From NCBI GenBank assembly GCA_003344405.1, contig NOWV01000131.1:1-64000 (forward strand): a DNA stretch of 64,000 nucleotides, read 5' to 3'. Made by a program: the position numbers and the translations under genes. Positions within the stretch are counted from its first letter, which is position 1. The number at the start of each line of letters is the position of its first letter. The stretch is from Trichoplax sp. H2. Its lineage: Eukaryota > Placozoa > Uniplacotomia > Trichoplacea. Of the stretch, positions 10,501 to 23,483 are shown piece after piece. The notes below the pieces were generated by a model. It was given only the letters and a program-made list of their open reading frames with translations, searched no databases and was not told the origin of the DNA.

Positions 10501-13355
10501 ATGGTAAAACCATTGTTCCATGGCTCAAAATTGACGAAGAAAGTATGAAGCTAAAGGCTGCTAAATGCTTATCAGTACTTGGATTTACAAAATCTGAAAA
10601 TGTGTGTGTGACTATGTACCCATACACTTGAATTCCTTGTCATTGTTAATCTTTTCATCTACAGTTGAAAGTGTTGAACAATTTTTTGTATTCCGCAGGT
10701 AAAAAGACATTGGTTAATGGGAGATGGTGTAGTAGTTTTTATGCCTGCACCAAACGATGAAGTATGTTCATCATTTTTCATATCTGGTCGTATGGTTTGT
10801 GTTAAAATGTGTCATTCATGCCTAAATTTTTAGCCTGCTGGTGTTGCATTTTCGGCCTTGGTTCAAGCTCTATATGAAACTGATAAAGTGGCTGTTGTGC
10901 GCTACGTCTATCGTAATAATTCTCAGCCGAAACTTGGAATTTTATTTCCCCAAATAAAGGCAACTTATCGGGTAATCAGAAAAGCTAAATTGAGATATAT
11001 TCTATTTCCATACAGCAACTGCAACTCGCTGACTTCTTTATACAGTTACAGAATTGTAGATTAAAGTCTTGTAATTATAACAGAGCCTCTTGTTTATCCA
11101 ACTGCCTTTCATGGAAGATATTCGCCAATACACATTTGCTTCGTTAACCACAAATAAGAAAAATGTACCTACAGGTATGTTTATTTCTATGCACAAATAT
11201 ATAAATTTACGATCTATCTCTCATTTACGTGATGTTCTCTATGCGGAAGATGACTTCTCGTCTACTTTTTACTAGATGATCAGTTGGACCTTGTTGATGA
11301 TTTAGTAACTTCCATGGATTTATCTCGAGCCTATCGGTACAGTATAGACTACGTTGCATTGCTATTATTTGTAATAGATCTATAGGATAGCGATCGTTGC
11401 ACTGAAATCAATTGACTAAAATCGATTTCGCATTAGTGATGACGATGGAGAACTTATCGAAGCCCTTAAGCCTAAGTTGACTTTCAATCCGGTTCTTCAA
11501 CGTTCTTATCAGGTATGTACATATAAAATAATACAATTTTTAAAGCATTTATTCTTGAAAATAAAGTTATTTTGCACTAAACTATGACCGTACTATTTAA
11601 AGTAGCATCCTTAAATTTTATGCCTATTTGTTTATTATCTGAAAGTGTATACAACACCGCGCCCTCAATCCTGATGATGCGCTTCCTCGACCTGATCCAG
11701 TTATAACGAGGTACTAATTAAGATTATTTCAACCACAATATAAAATTTCGTCTTAAAACATCGGGGTTTCTTTATCTTAATTGTTGCTTCTTAATATACA
11801 ATTTGACAGGTATTTATCTCCTAGTCAAGATGTAACGGCAACATGCGCTTCTCATTTTCAGAAAATAAAAGTTCGTATCATTTCGTTATTCTTTCATCCT
11901 TTCTCTGGAATTCTGTAGTACTAAATCACTCCATATATTTAGGATTCCTTTGGTATAGTTCACGTACAGAAGAAAAAAAAACGCGACGATGGAACAGCGG
12001 CTAGTATATTTAAAGATAAGTAAGTTGCCAGATGCAAGATGCATATGTTTAAGATCGTGCTGTCAGATAACATACTTGCTGTATTAAATAAATTACATGA
12101 CGTTTAATTTAGTTAGTATTTGTCAATTTCAGTATTGACCTCGCATTGGAACTCGATACGTCTTCTAAACGTGCTAAGGATTCCAATAGTACTGCAGATG
12201 TTGACTTTAGTATTTCAAGTTTATCAAAAGAAAATGTGACGGAAGTAAGTTTATCATCCTTATAAGAATGCAAACTAAAAGCTGATATACTAACCTCAAT
12301 ACTACTTTCGTATTTTAAGGTCGGTACCGTTCAACCAGTGCAAGATTTTAAGGCCATGATAAATCAGAAAGATGAAGATCGATTCGAAGAAGGTACAGAT
12401 TATCGACGGGTATTAATTTTGATATTTAGGGTCTTTAAATGCTATATTAAGAATTGGTACCCAATGAACACTTTAGCCTGCAAACAAATGAAAAGTCGCA
12501 TCTGGCAGCTTGTGATGGATTCAATTGGTTCGCAGTTGTTCCCTAAAGCTATGGATTGTTTAAAAGCTTTAAGAGAAGAATGTGTTAGGGTAAGTAATAA
12601 ATTCTAATATTGCCTTGCATACTGTATGTTTTTATATAATTAATAATTATTGGATTCTGTTACTGCTATTTAGCTTGGCGAGCCTGCTGTATTTAACCAG
12701 TTTTTACAAGATATGAAAGATAAACTTTCTAACGCATTTGGAAGAGATTTCTGGTTGCTTGTCGTTGAAGGTTGTGACCGGCTGTATTTACTATAGTTAT
12801 TACAGAACTTACATGTCGTAAAGAGATGACTATGAATTGGCTATTGCTTACATTAAAACATACGATAACGTTTCGCTATACAATGATTTTTAAATTATAG
12901 GAGAAATTACGTTGATTAGCGTTCAGGAGTCTTCCGAAAGTGACGTAACTGTTGCTGATGCAAAATCGGTATTTTCACATATTTACTTGTACTATACTGT
13001 AACTTATTCACCATAGTTCTAAATTTAATCATATTCCATCTTTATGCCTTGGAGTTACTATTTACAGAAGTTATTGGAGTGATTAATTTGTTTATGGTTG
13101 TGAGTTGTAATCACATTTACCGATTGGCTTTCAATTTTAAAATAGTTCCTTAAAAGCACTGACACTAAGGTTGAAGATAACACTAAGGAGACTACTGAAG
13201 AGGATGCTGATGATTTGGTAGGTGAAATTTCGATACCATAATGCCTAAGTGTTCTCTTTAAGGCCAATAGTTAATTAATCTACAACATAATTGTCGCCTA
13301 CATTCGTGAATTTTTCTAAAATGTATCTTTGTTTCATTAGTTGGAAATGATGTAA
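7543..13355 (+). CDS. XRCC5: Ku80, DNA double-strand-break repair subunit, 27 exons
   Basis: Large subunit of the Ku heterodimer, which binds DNA ends in non-homologous end joining. Exons: 7543-7557, 7864-7977, 8048-8111, 8600-8713, 8834-8851, 9067-9115, 9323-9445, 9555-9708, 9831-9895, 10007-10124, 10235-10385, 10492-10601, 10699-10761, 10834-10971, 11084-11174, 11276-11336, 11437-11512, 11646-11710, 11810-11870, 11943-12019, 12133-12244, 12320-12392, 12477-12589, 12674-12770, 12901-12968, 13146-13217, 13341-13355. The product is about 758 aa (human 732). The N-terminal vWA domain starts [10 protein letters not shown] and includes [13 protein letters not shown] very acidic stretch lies near residues 168-200. 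The DNA-encircling core carries [17 protein letters not shown] and [12 protein letters not shown] (here [12 protein letters not shown]). A helical C-terminal domain follows ([20 protein letters not shown]), and the protein ends DDLLEMM, matching the vertebrate DNA-PKcs-contact tail DDLLDMI. All junctions keep frame. Confidence 0.96.
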
Positions 13356-15461
13356 AAAAGCGCTCAACGTGTGAATACGACGAAATTACTTGTTATGAGT
13401 TACCTAGAGCAGGAATTGCAATGATATCAATTGTACCATTCACCTTCACCATTGCCATTACTAGCTAGTTTTTTACTTAACTACTTTCTAATGTATCATT
13501 TTATTAGTAATATTTCAATCTCGAAGAGTAAAAAGTCGGATTACTATAGTATTCCGATTTACATTATACTTCTAGCTTGTTATGAGTTACCCTAACATAT
13601 ATTACAAAAACTTGTAATCTGGAACTGAATTAGTTTTGTAGTTGCAGCTTAACGAATTCTGCTTATACTGTATGGTCATCAAAATCTATTGCTATGTAAC
13701 ATGTAAATGATCGGCAGCAATGCATACATGCCAATGTGTAGTTTTTATTATTTCGATAGAACTTCGTTCAAAGTAAGTATTAGGCTGTTTATTGATGTTT
13801 TTTCCACTACGTTGAATTGATATTTGCTGACGATGGATGGCATGCATATGTTGTAAGATACTACAGTATATTGTACCTAGCACAAACAAACAAATAAAAG
13901 AGCTGCCAAGACTTTACTCCTGTAGTCGTAAAGGCTTATGTTTATGTAAGTACGAATTCTTGACCCAGTGACAATCGAATGATGAAGTAGAATTGTTTCA
14001 TTACGTTTCTCGTTGTAATTCAAGCTGATTTATGCCTAATACTGGACAAGGTATGGACTTTTGCAGCTTAAAGTGAAAATCTAGTCTTAGTACAATTATT
14101 TGTCGATCCCTTGACTTCTTTATACCATCTTGCTATCAAGATACAATACAAAATCTTGTAAACCTATCACGACTAAGATAAGTGATAAATTAACTTTGTA
14201 GGGGCTCTATGACTAAATACGTATATCATACATGCATAGGTTCATTTTGGATCAAGTAATTCTTATTTGATAATTAGTTATTAGTGAAAAGTTTGTTAAA
14301 TTAAATAACATAAGCGTACATATATACGCGCATGTTGCGGCTAAAACTATGTTATACGTATGTGATGTATGAATATATAATATACCGGTAATTTATCAGA
14401 GAAACATGGCCCACCGCCCACGTAATAACTAAATCATTGATAGTCCTATACAACCTGATAATTTAGTATCCGAGAATACCACACAAGCAACTAATTTTCA
14501 ATGTTACATCACATAAGTCTATGCAACAATTTCCATCTTGTATTGATATGTGTGTAGAGACAGGAATAGAACTAATAACCTTCAATTGGTAGACACTATG
14601 GGTAGATATACGTAAGTTGTCGTATGTAACTGCACAATATTATATCATATTACGACTTATTTCTATTTGTTAGTCGTATACTATATAATCTATGATATTA
14701 TATTGATATACATCTATACACATTGCACCTACGTAGTCGCCCAAATAATGCTTCTTTAGGTTTACGAAAATTTTAAATAATTTAACAGTGTAGAATTATG
14801 TTTAAATTTATTAAAGTTTACCTACTTTAAATTGTTTATTATAGAAATAGAAACCAAAACAGTACTGATACTATTATTATTGAATATGCGTATTTAAAAT
14901 AAAAGGCATTTCAACTAAAATTTTAGAGGCATTAGAATTGGTACTATAAAAGAAGAGACTATAGTAACGATATCATTACTACTGTAGCTCTAAGTAATAA
15001 AATGCTGGTAAAAATTTTTAATATAAATTGGAAACTAACGCGTATATACGTTCCTTAAAGCATTATGTTGCTTACCAGGTCTGTCGCTACTAATTATCGA
15101 TGAATGCTTATCTGAGTTAAATACCCAATTTTTAAAAATACAATATCAATAGAATACTATAAGTATAATAGCTTATGGTACAGTTGACAATGATTAGATG
15201 ATATTAATATTCTACGATACTGTACTCATGTTTGAAAGGCGTCACAGTAAACACCTACGTATCTCTGTATATATTTTCTACCATAGTGCGAGTATATGAT
15301 GTACAAAGATTAGCATATAATTAATTTTTGGTATGAATTCAGACACGACTGTAATTTAACTTTCTAAATATTTTACTAAAATGCGTATATCTGGATATAT
15401 TGACAGCTTAATGACACGAACATTGCAAAGACTAACACTCGCACGCTACGGTTAGATACAG
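13356..15461. other. Intergenic, XRCC5 to the multi-hotdog gene
   Basis: About 2.1 kb between the convergent 3' ends of XRCC5 (+) and the hotdog gene (-). AT-rich, with scattered TACTGTA motifs and no open frame resembling a known protein. A possible XRCC5 polyadenylation signal AATAAA lies near 13892. I see nothing else to annotate. Confidence 0.4.
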
Positions 15462-17743
15462 TTATACCTTCGATGAATTTAAATCGATTGTCATGTTGCA
15501 ATAACATACAGTCTTATCGCCTTTCGTCAACAAGAAGTGAAGCTTTTGTGGATCTTCATGATTTTGGAATGTAGTTACTTCAAGTTGTTGGTTTTCTCGA
15601 CAATGATTTACGTAACAAATGTCAAATTCTCTAACACAATTTGGGTTGAAATCATAGGTAAACCCGGTATGATAAGCTGGTGAACGCTTATAAATTGCAT
15701 TTGCCGCTGTATCAAAGCAGAAAGTTATATAGCGAGTGTTCGTAATTATATGGTGGTGATCTAAATCGTCATAGCGTGAATAAAAGGTGTGTTTATATGC
15801 ATCTTTAGGTATTTTTGATGGCACATTAACCTATTTGTAAAGCGATAAGATGAAATGAAAAGATAATAATTAGTATAGTATACCTAATTTTAACAACTTC
15901 GTTCACCCGCATTTATTATTCATATAAAAAACGACGAGCATCTTATGTCTACTTAATTCTTCTAACTGAGAACACTACTTGCAAGTATCATAATACTGTT
16001 AATTATAAATATTAACTATTTATTAAAAGACTGATAACATCCTAACCTCATGTGGTTCGAGTTTGTTGCGATACTCTGAAAATGTTTTCTGATGCCAATC
16101 AGTAAACGGAACACCTTTACCATCTTTCATACTAAAGTTAACGATGTTACTTGCAACGGATATTAATACTTTATCGTCTAGTTGGAGATCTGTATTGACA
16201 ATAAAGGATGACTTGCCTAAACTGAGTAGCTTCAAATCATGCTTAAGATCTTGAAATTGGCCGATTTTGAATAATTCGGGGTCGATTTTTACCCGATGAG
16301 TAAAGATAACTTGTATAGCATTTTCAAGAAGATGACCTTTCAAGTAGCCTTGAGCAAGATAACAGTTTAATCGTGAATTGGAAATTGCCTCCTTTACATA
16401 CTGAAGAATTACATTGTTAAAGCGATCGCGATGGAAGCCCACTGAGGGAATGTCAGTATAGACACGAATATCTGATTCTGTGTGCATCGGTAATTGCCAC
16501 TGTGGCAATTCACCAGCAATTTCGCGATCTAAGTCTAGATATCCTTTGCACACAATCTCTTCTCCACATTTACCAATACATAGAATACGATTAAGTTCTG
16601 CATTCTCATAAACAGAAATATCAACGGTATCGCCTACAGAAACATTTCCGGTAACATCTAGGTGTAACTCTTTAATTTGAGCTAAAGAACTCATTCGTGT
16701 AGCTACCTGAAATTTTTTTGACAACATAGCGCTGCGAATGCCGTGTTGGCAGTAACTTAACATCTGAGCCCAATTTACGTTTCGATTTTCATCCAAGTCG
16801 CTAGGTCGTACCTCCACGGATGATATCATGCATGGTTCGGATGGCAAGCCTAATTTTTCTAGATTTATCAAGTTATGTTTAAGGTCATCACGAATTTGAG
16901 AGCTACGCAATTCCTCTGTAACATCATCCGATATTGCGTGCAGTTTATGATCTTGAGTAACTTCAGTCATAGTTTCAACTTTACATAGCAAGCTTTTATC
17001 ATCGCCAAGAGTCATTTCACATAAGGTCTTGAAGGCATTCTTGTTAAAATTTGTCAGCTTAACCATTGCGCTACCAAGTAAACCATAGTGAAAATTATAA
17101 AAATTGGGATCAATCGTCATTTTCACTGATTTTAAGAGAGGTTTGGTACCATCTTTAAATAGTCCAAAAGTCTCATTCATAAAACGAGAACTTAGGGCAC
17201 CAGCAAGATGGCCAGTATTGGGTACATTGGCCTTACGATTTTGATCAAAGAAAAAGTTGACGCCAGACAATGAGCCGGGATACTCAGCGGAGGTGGCTGC
17301 AGACCGAAGACCGTAAGCACTCCATATCGATGGCGTGAGCCTGTTGATTTTGCCTGCAAATTGAGCATCATTCTATGTGTTATTGAGGGTGAGCATCGAA
17401 AAGCTTGTTGGGATATTTCTAGTATTATTGTTAATAAATGGTATAGTACGTGAAGTAAAACGAGCCTGAATATACTGTACTAGTAATTAATTGATTAATC
17501 GATTGATTTGAACTTTAAGTGATATTCTTATTGGTCATCATTACATTATTCAATTGTAAGAAATAAACTATGATGCGTATCATTCTTTTAATTATTATGG
17601 TAAAATAACTAACCGTAAGTAGAAGAAACATACTAATATAATGATCTTGTAATAAGAAAATAAAGATAGCGTAATATCGATGACCAACTACTGTACTGTT
17701 TACCGTACGTTAGATGTGGCCTACGTGCAATGAAATTTCGCAT
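15462..17743 (-). CDS. Predicted mitochondrial multi-hotdog (thioesterase-like) protein
   Basis: Three exons on the minus strand: 17725-17743 (ATG exon, 19 nt), 16047-17353 and 15462-15830; phases agree and give about 564 aa. The first 30 residues are basic with no acidic residue until position 30 (MRNFIARKINRLTPSIW), typical of a mitochondrial presequence. The body looks like four hotdog-fold repeats at about residues 80-155, 180-285, 300-420 and 455-560. Repeats 2 and 4 carry the thioesterase-type motif: VRPSDLDENRNVNWAQML and RYDDLDHHHIITNTRY. Repeats 1 and 3 lack it. The linkers before repeats 2 and 4 are similar helical stretches, suggesting that a two-domain unit was duplicated. The likely role is on acyl-CoA or acyl-ACP thioesters, as in 4HBT and FatA/FatB families, but I cannot name an orthologue. 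The first exon is the least certain part: no ATG lies at the head of the large exon, and upstream the 17725-17743 exon fits phase and donor. Confidence 0.72.
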
Positions 17744-20700
17744 AATTTGATACAATACATAGTGTTAACACTGTAAATAGTATTGGTATACTACGGAATA
17801 GCATAAGATAATATAACAGAAGTAAAAGGTAAATATTACTGCTAACAGATGAAGATCATAAAAGGATTTGTTTGATGGTCGAAAATAATCTAACCTCCAG
17901 AAAGGCGATAAGAGAATGGAAGGACGACGGTAGACGCTCGCAACACTTGCATATTTCAAACAAATCGAAACGGTCTATAGTTATACTTCACAAAACTGTT
18001 GCTGAAACTGAAAAGATAAAAAACAGTGATATTCGTTAGTTATCAATAGATATCCTAGCCAACTTATTATAAGTTGTAACGGTGTGATTATGATTTGATA
18101 TTAATTCATCGTTTGGATCGAAGCGTCAATCGTAGTAGCAGTCTTGCTATGATGAATTCAACTATCCTCTAGGATATGGTTTGTAAAGTTGATATTTTGA
18201 AACGAGTTGTAATATCTCTAATGATGTACAGCCTAATTGTAGACTTTAATCGGAGTCGATGGGATTAATAAACTCTCTCTTTTCCTTTTAGTCATCCGTG
18301 AAGGGAGAAAGCCTCCGTCTCCTTTTTGTCGCTGTCTATTTTAGTCTCCTGATACGTACTTTGGTGGTCGAAAGCTAGTAACTTTGCCCGCGACTGTAAT
18401 GGCGTGTTGTCGTACTGTGATATGTATCTATCTGCTTGTCTATTCTGCAATTTATAAGTCCTAAAACCAAGAATTTATCCATCATCGCAGTGACTATTGG
18501 AAAATTGTTCAATTTTTGACTTGCACTCAAAATAATCATACACAGTTTATCGATAGATTTATCTTTGATAATAATAATACTATCGACTACTTAGTCGCTA
18601 ACGATCGATACAATAGAATTCCTTTACGTAATCTTGACGAACGCCAAGCCAGTAAGAATTTTAATGGCAACATTGGTATCGAAGTGGACTCTGCAATATG
18701 ATTCTATTTGTGCATTTAAACCAGGCCATGCAAGAGCTGCCGCAGACTACCAGAAGGTCTTCTATTAACCCGTGGAGCTGCTAACATACTGTACAATACA
18801 ATATGAGAGATATACAATGCCCATCGGATCAGCATGACCATTAGCCCTAACCATTTTGCATAAATTACTTTGTCACTGACCTCTAACAATTGGCTTTCTA
18901 TCCTCAGGGCTTTAATTAATTTATTTACTGTAATTAGCGACGGGTAATCGCAATCAATTGGACAGTAAAAAAAAAATGGAGATTACATCATCTTAAGCAT
19001 CATGAATAGAGTGGACTAAATTTTTTTTTTTGGGGGGGGGGAAAGACAAAGATTGCAGGGATTGTCTAGTGGTTACTCTATTTCAAAAGCTACAGTCTTT
19101 CTCTATACTGTAAAGAAGTACGAATGCGGCAAAGCCTAATGTTTGATTAAACAATTTCATCGTATTTGCTTGGTTACTAAAATAAATAAATAAAATTCAA
19201 AGAGAGCAGATCCTTCCAGTACCGTACTTAACAGCGATGTCCATATATTCGTATTGCAATCATATTTTGGTACTGACCATGAAGAAAATCCTCTACCACT
19301 TTGAGTTGACAGTGAGTAAAATACAGCGCTAATTACGCGCTATGTAATACTACTACTGTACGATAGCAATTGCAAAAGAAATAACATACGGTACAATGAT
19401 CAGTTATATAGACAGGTACTCATTGCAACTGGAATAGCTAATCAATGTAAATTTCATCTTGACTTGCATATTGAGAAGGGAGTCACTCATGAGCTGATCA
19501 AAGAATAGCAAAATTCTGAAAAATGAAAAAACTTTTGCAATCAAGTCCAATAGACAGACCACCGATAGATATATCTGTAGACTTGCGATTAGAGAAATGG
19601 GACAATTGATTGTATTACAAACACATTAAGGGCCGTTCATTTACCCATAAAAATAGACCGAAGAAATTTCTTGCAAAATGGTTTGTTGCCTGCTCACCAA
19701 TCAATCCGTAATGTGCCAACGTATGGAGTAATGTCGACCTTATTTGATGGTTCTTAAGCAGAGAAGAACATCACCACCCACTCCATGTCCACCATTATTG
19801 CATTGACAGTTGAAAAACAATGACAGCAAATTCAATCTCTCCAGGGATTTGCAACACTGAGTAGGAAATCATTCAAAAGTAGTGGAATAACGTGAATAAT
19901 AATAGTGATATAATTGCTAATTGTTGGACTTTTTGTTCTCCTAGTCCGTAACAGCAAAGGGGCATTTCCATCCTTGTGTACACACAGCGCATTGTGTGTT
20001 AGGATACATTACAACAGGCTCTAATCAATTATTATACTGGAAATGTACAAGATTGCCAAGCACGACAAAGAAAAAATATTTTTTTCAGGGCTGCTAATTA
20101 ATCCAAGTTGGGGGGGGAGAGAAAAATTTTTTGACAAGCGTACATTCAACTTTCTTGTCAGAATGTAAAAAGAATGTCGTGGTTTCCAAGAGTGCTTGCT
20201 TGGACGACAAATCAGCCCAAGCTTACAAGGTTGCTTATTTTAGCGACTGTTAAAATAACATACTGGCCGTGTCAATTTTAACGGTTCAATATATCCTTCT
20301 TACTCTATGGATGCGTGTCATCAACGATGGCATAAATCAAAAAAGTTTTTTTTTGAATACAAATAAAAAAATACCTAGGTCGCGAAGTAGAAAGTTCTCC
20401 ATCATGCCATGACGGACGGCTACATTTTATCATTATCAACAAGATAGGTTTTTCTTGACTCTCAAGTGGATGAGAAGTATTTAGTGGTGTTGTGAAAGCA
20501 AGTGGTGAGGATGCCATGGTGATCGCCATCAAGTAATGTGCTATGAAAGCAAAAAATGATGATCACGTACTTGTAAAATCCAAGGAGAATCTGCTTCAAA
20601 CTCATATTACCATGCCAGGCATTACTGTATCACGCTCAAAGGATCTGTTGCATCTTGGCGATGCGATTAGACTTGCAAATTGGCCTACCCCCAAAACGAT

Positions 20701-22126
20701 AATCACCTCTATGACATGCGATCGGAAACTTGGGGAAAAAGAGCAAGTTGCTAGACGAATACAACTCGATACTTGCTGATATTTTATCTGCTTCTACTCG
20801 CAATCCCAACAGTCGCAACCATTTGCAATCGCTTCTACAGTACTCCGCAATCATGATCGAGTTTACTGTAGGCGCTGGCATCCGCAAACTACCCCCCCTC
20901 CATTTTTCCTCAACAAGAGCGACACGGACTCCTGTAGCTTGCAAGTGTTTCTCAAAAAAAAATGAACTAATCCAACACAGAAAAAGAGTTGAAAATAGCC
21001 ACTACTAGTATCAGACCTGTAAGAAGTTAGCCGTTAGCTTGAGGAAAGAGAGATGGCAATTTCAATTTTCAAACTTGCTACCCGCTTCCAAATTTTCCCA
21101 GCTGGATCTTGTGCCGACCAATGCCGTACCTTCCGTGCGACTGTCGCTGGTCCTGAGACAGATCGGTTGAAATACGGTGCCGTATGTCACATCCGTCTGT
21201 CTGTTGCTGTGGAATGGGCGAAACTATGGGACTACAGTACAGTCTGTACTAAAAGGAAAGAAAGAGGGAGGGACGCCATAGGAATCGCTTTACGTCCCTG
21301 TCGCTTCTTTCTTTTTCTTTCTTTCTGTTTTATGCTGTAGAAGTGCAAACCAATCAGTTTCATCTTTTCCAGGGGCTATATGTACCGTACTAGACTGTAT
21401 GGAGACATACTACCATCTGATTATCTTGTCTTACTGTTATTTTACCACATCGTTTTCAATTTTTATTGGATGGCAATCGATCGATACGACAGCTTGAATA
21501 GAAAAATAGGCAATGAGTTCTTTTCCAACTACGCAAGGCCTATCCGTATATCAGTTCTTTGCACGGTGATTTTTAAGGAATACCGCCCCAGACCAGACTT
21601 GGGGAAATTTTGATGGAGTAATACAGTACAGCAGTAAATGGCGTTGGAGACATTTTGACATATAAACACATGAACAGTAGCGATCCATTCAATTTGCTTT
21701 CAAACTGTCCCTACAGTGAACTTCATAGTAGTCGTATCACTAGATGCAGTATAGTAGTGCTACCGCAGAGCTTGTCAATGCATGAGGTGAAAAATAGACG
21801 GAAACGATATCGCAATGCGTAGCAAGCAGCAAGCATGGACTGAATACGATCAGAATTATCAAGAGCCTTGGGGAATTTTGTTTGCTTTTATTGGTGGGCT
21901 GTCCATTACCTGACATCAGTAGTGGATCTGGTATTCCTAGTCTATTTCTTTGTCATTCACTAGTATAGTTGAGACGGGCTACTATTTACTGATCTTGGTA
22001 TTGGATTTACCAGTTGTAATGTTCTCAAGGTAGCATCCTCAACCTTCCTCCTCATAATAATTTAGAAATTCAAAATTCCCGACATTCTACTCCCGACTAG
22101 GTAGAACATCGTTGTGTCATACTGTC
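17744..22126. other. Gene-poor region upstream of the multi-hotdog gene
   Basis: No supported gene. It contains a T11-G10 homopolymer pair at 19021-19041, other A, T and G runs (for example 18967-18975 and 20110-20117), and a slightly GC-richer patch at 20300-21650. That patch has several unrelated short open frames on both strands, none resembling a known protein or showing linked splice sites. Confidence 0.4.
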
Positions 22127-22530
22127 GCCATAGTCCTTCTTTGCCTCTGGTATAAGTCTGTTTGCACCATGGTTTGTACAGACTGTATGGACTAATACAG
22201 TACAGTATAGGCAATGTGGAAAATATGTGTCCTTTGTAGTATAGGTTGTACACTACACTGCAGTGAAACATCTTCTGCTCACATTACAGTATTGCGAGCC
22301 AATACAAAAGTGGACACCTTTTGTACTGTACATACTGTAACCGTAGTCCTTCTAGTAGAAGTCTGTTTGTACTACCATGGTTTGTACAGACTGCATGGAC
22401 TAATACAGTATTGGCAATGTGGAAAATATGTGTCCTTTTTAGTATAGGTTGTACACTACATTGCAGTGAAAAATCTTCTGCTCACAGTACAGTATTGCGA
22501 GCCAACACAAAAGTGGACACCTTTTGTACA
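22127..22530. repeat. Two-copy tandem duplication, period 208 bp
   Basis: The block starting near 22127 (CATAGTCCTTC, then GGTTTGTACAGACTG at 22171) recurs from about 22338 (GGTTTGTACAGACTG at 22379). Both copies share GGCAATGTGGAAAATATGTG, a GTTGTACACTACA core and AAAAGTGGACACCTTTTGTA, which is itself a small palindrome. Copies differ at scattered bases and small indels. Short open frames here exist only because the repeat unit is open. Confidence 0.85.
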
Positions 22531-22536
22531 TCCTGT

Positions 22537-23145
22537 ACAGTACTGTACGACTTGTACTGTACAGTACAGTGGATGGCTGTACTGGTACAGTACAGTACTA
22601 TAAGTACAATGAGCAGTACTTTGTACTGTAGGTACTTTTGAATTCATTTTTTGCTAATATCATGGTTGATCTTCATTGCATTACTGAAATCTTATGCTCT
22701 AGTTATATGCCTGGAGCTTACTGTACAGTACTGTACATGTTTATGTCTATCTTGGAAGTTCATAGGCAGTCCATTGTGCAATTGAGGCATAACCTCATAA
22801 GCTATAGCGCCTTGACAACACTCTACGAAATAGGAAATTTCAAAAGGTCTTCTTTTAGTAGTCCGTGACAGTACACTACAGTTCTGTATGGCCGTCTTTA
22901 ACAGTACAGTACTGTATACTGTACTCTGCTCTACGCTGTACTGTACACTGTACGGTACTGTAAAGTATTTGGGAAATTCAAGTGATATTTTTCTCCATTT
23001 TTGAGGGGGAATCAAAGACTTTTTAATAATTACACCTGTACACGCTGTACTATTGATCCCTCGCTCGTTATACTTTGCGTTGCGTTTGCCAGCGATACCT
23101 TTTACTAATTTCTATGATTCGATTTACAACTACTGTACTGTAGAC
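22537..23145. repeat. Dense cluster of palindromic GTACTGTAC / GTACAGTAC motifs
   Basis: Runs of CTGTACAGTACTGTAC and close variants recur at 22537-22640, 22720-22740, 22868-22965 and 23128-23145. The motif is its own reverse complement in part (GTAC core). The same words occur throughout the noncoding part of this window, with other dense clusters at 34622-34770 and 42251-42297, and are rare in exons. Confidence 0.75.
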
Positions 23146-23483
23146 TACTGTATCACCGCTTCCTAACAAACAGCGATTGCCATTAATCTCTTTCTTGCAA
23201 TTTGATCAACTGCAAACTCAGCGTAAAAACAACAATAACTCAAGCACTTTCGACTACGGCACATACGGTACTGTATTGCCTGGAGGCATTCAAGAGTATT
23301 GCAATCCTTTCTCTCATTCATCAAGCAACGACTACTAGAAAGAAACCAGCTTTCCTTTCTCAGCAGTCTTGACAATACTGTACTGTACATCAGGTCATCG
23401 CCATTACAGTCAACAAGACTGATACTGTATTCGTTGCAATGGACCAACCAAAAATGCCAAATATGAATAAGGAGACCGGATCG

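Noticed and set aside
17573-17634. ATG exon candidate (MFLLLT) for the hotdog gene on the minus strand
   Set aside because: Its donor leaves the wrong phase for the acceptor at 17353, shifting the frame into stops; 17725-17743 fits instead.
20543-21340. Cluster of plus-strand open frames of 78-95 codons
   Set aside because: Slightly GC-richer sequence gives fewer stops. No similarity I recognise, no coherent splice sites and no shared frame.
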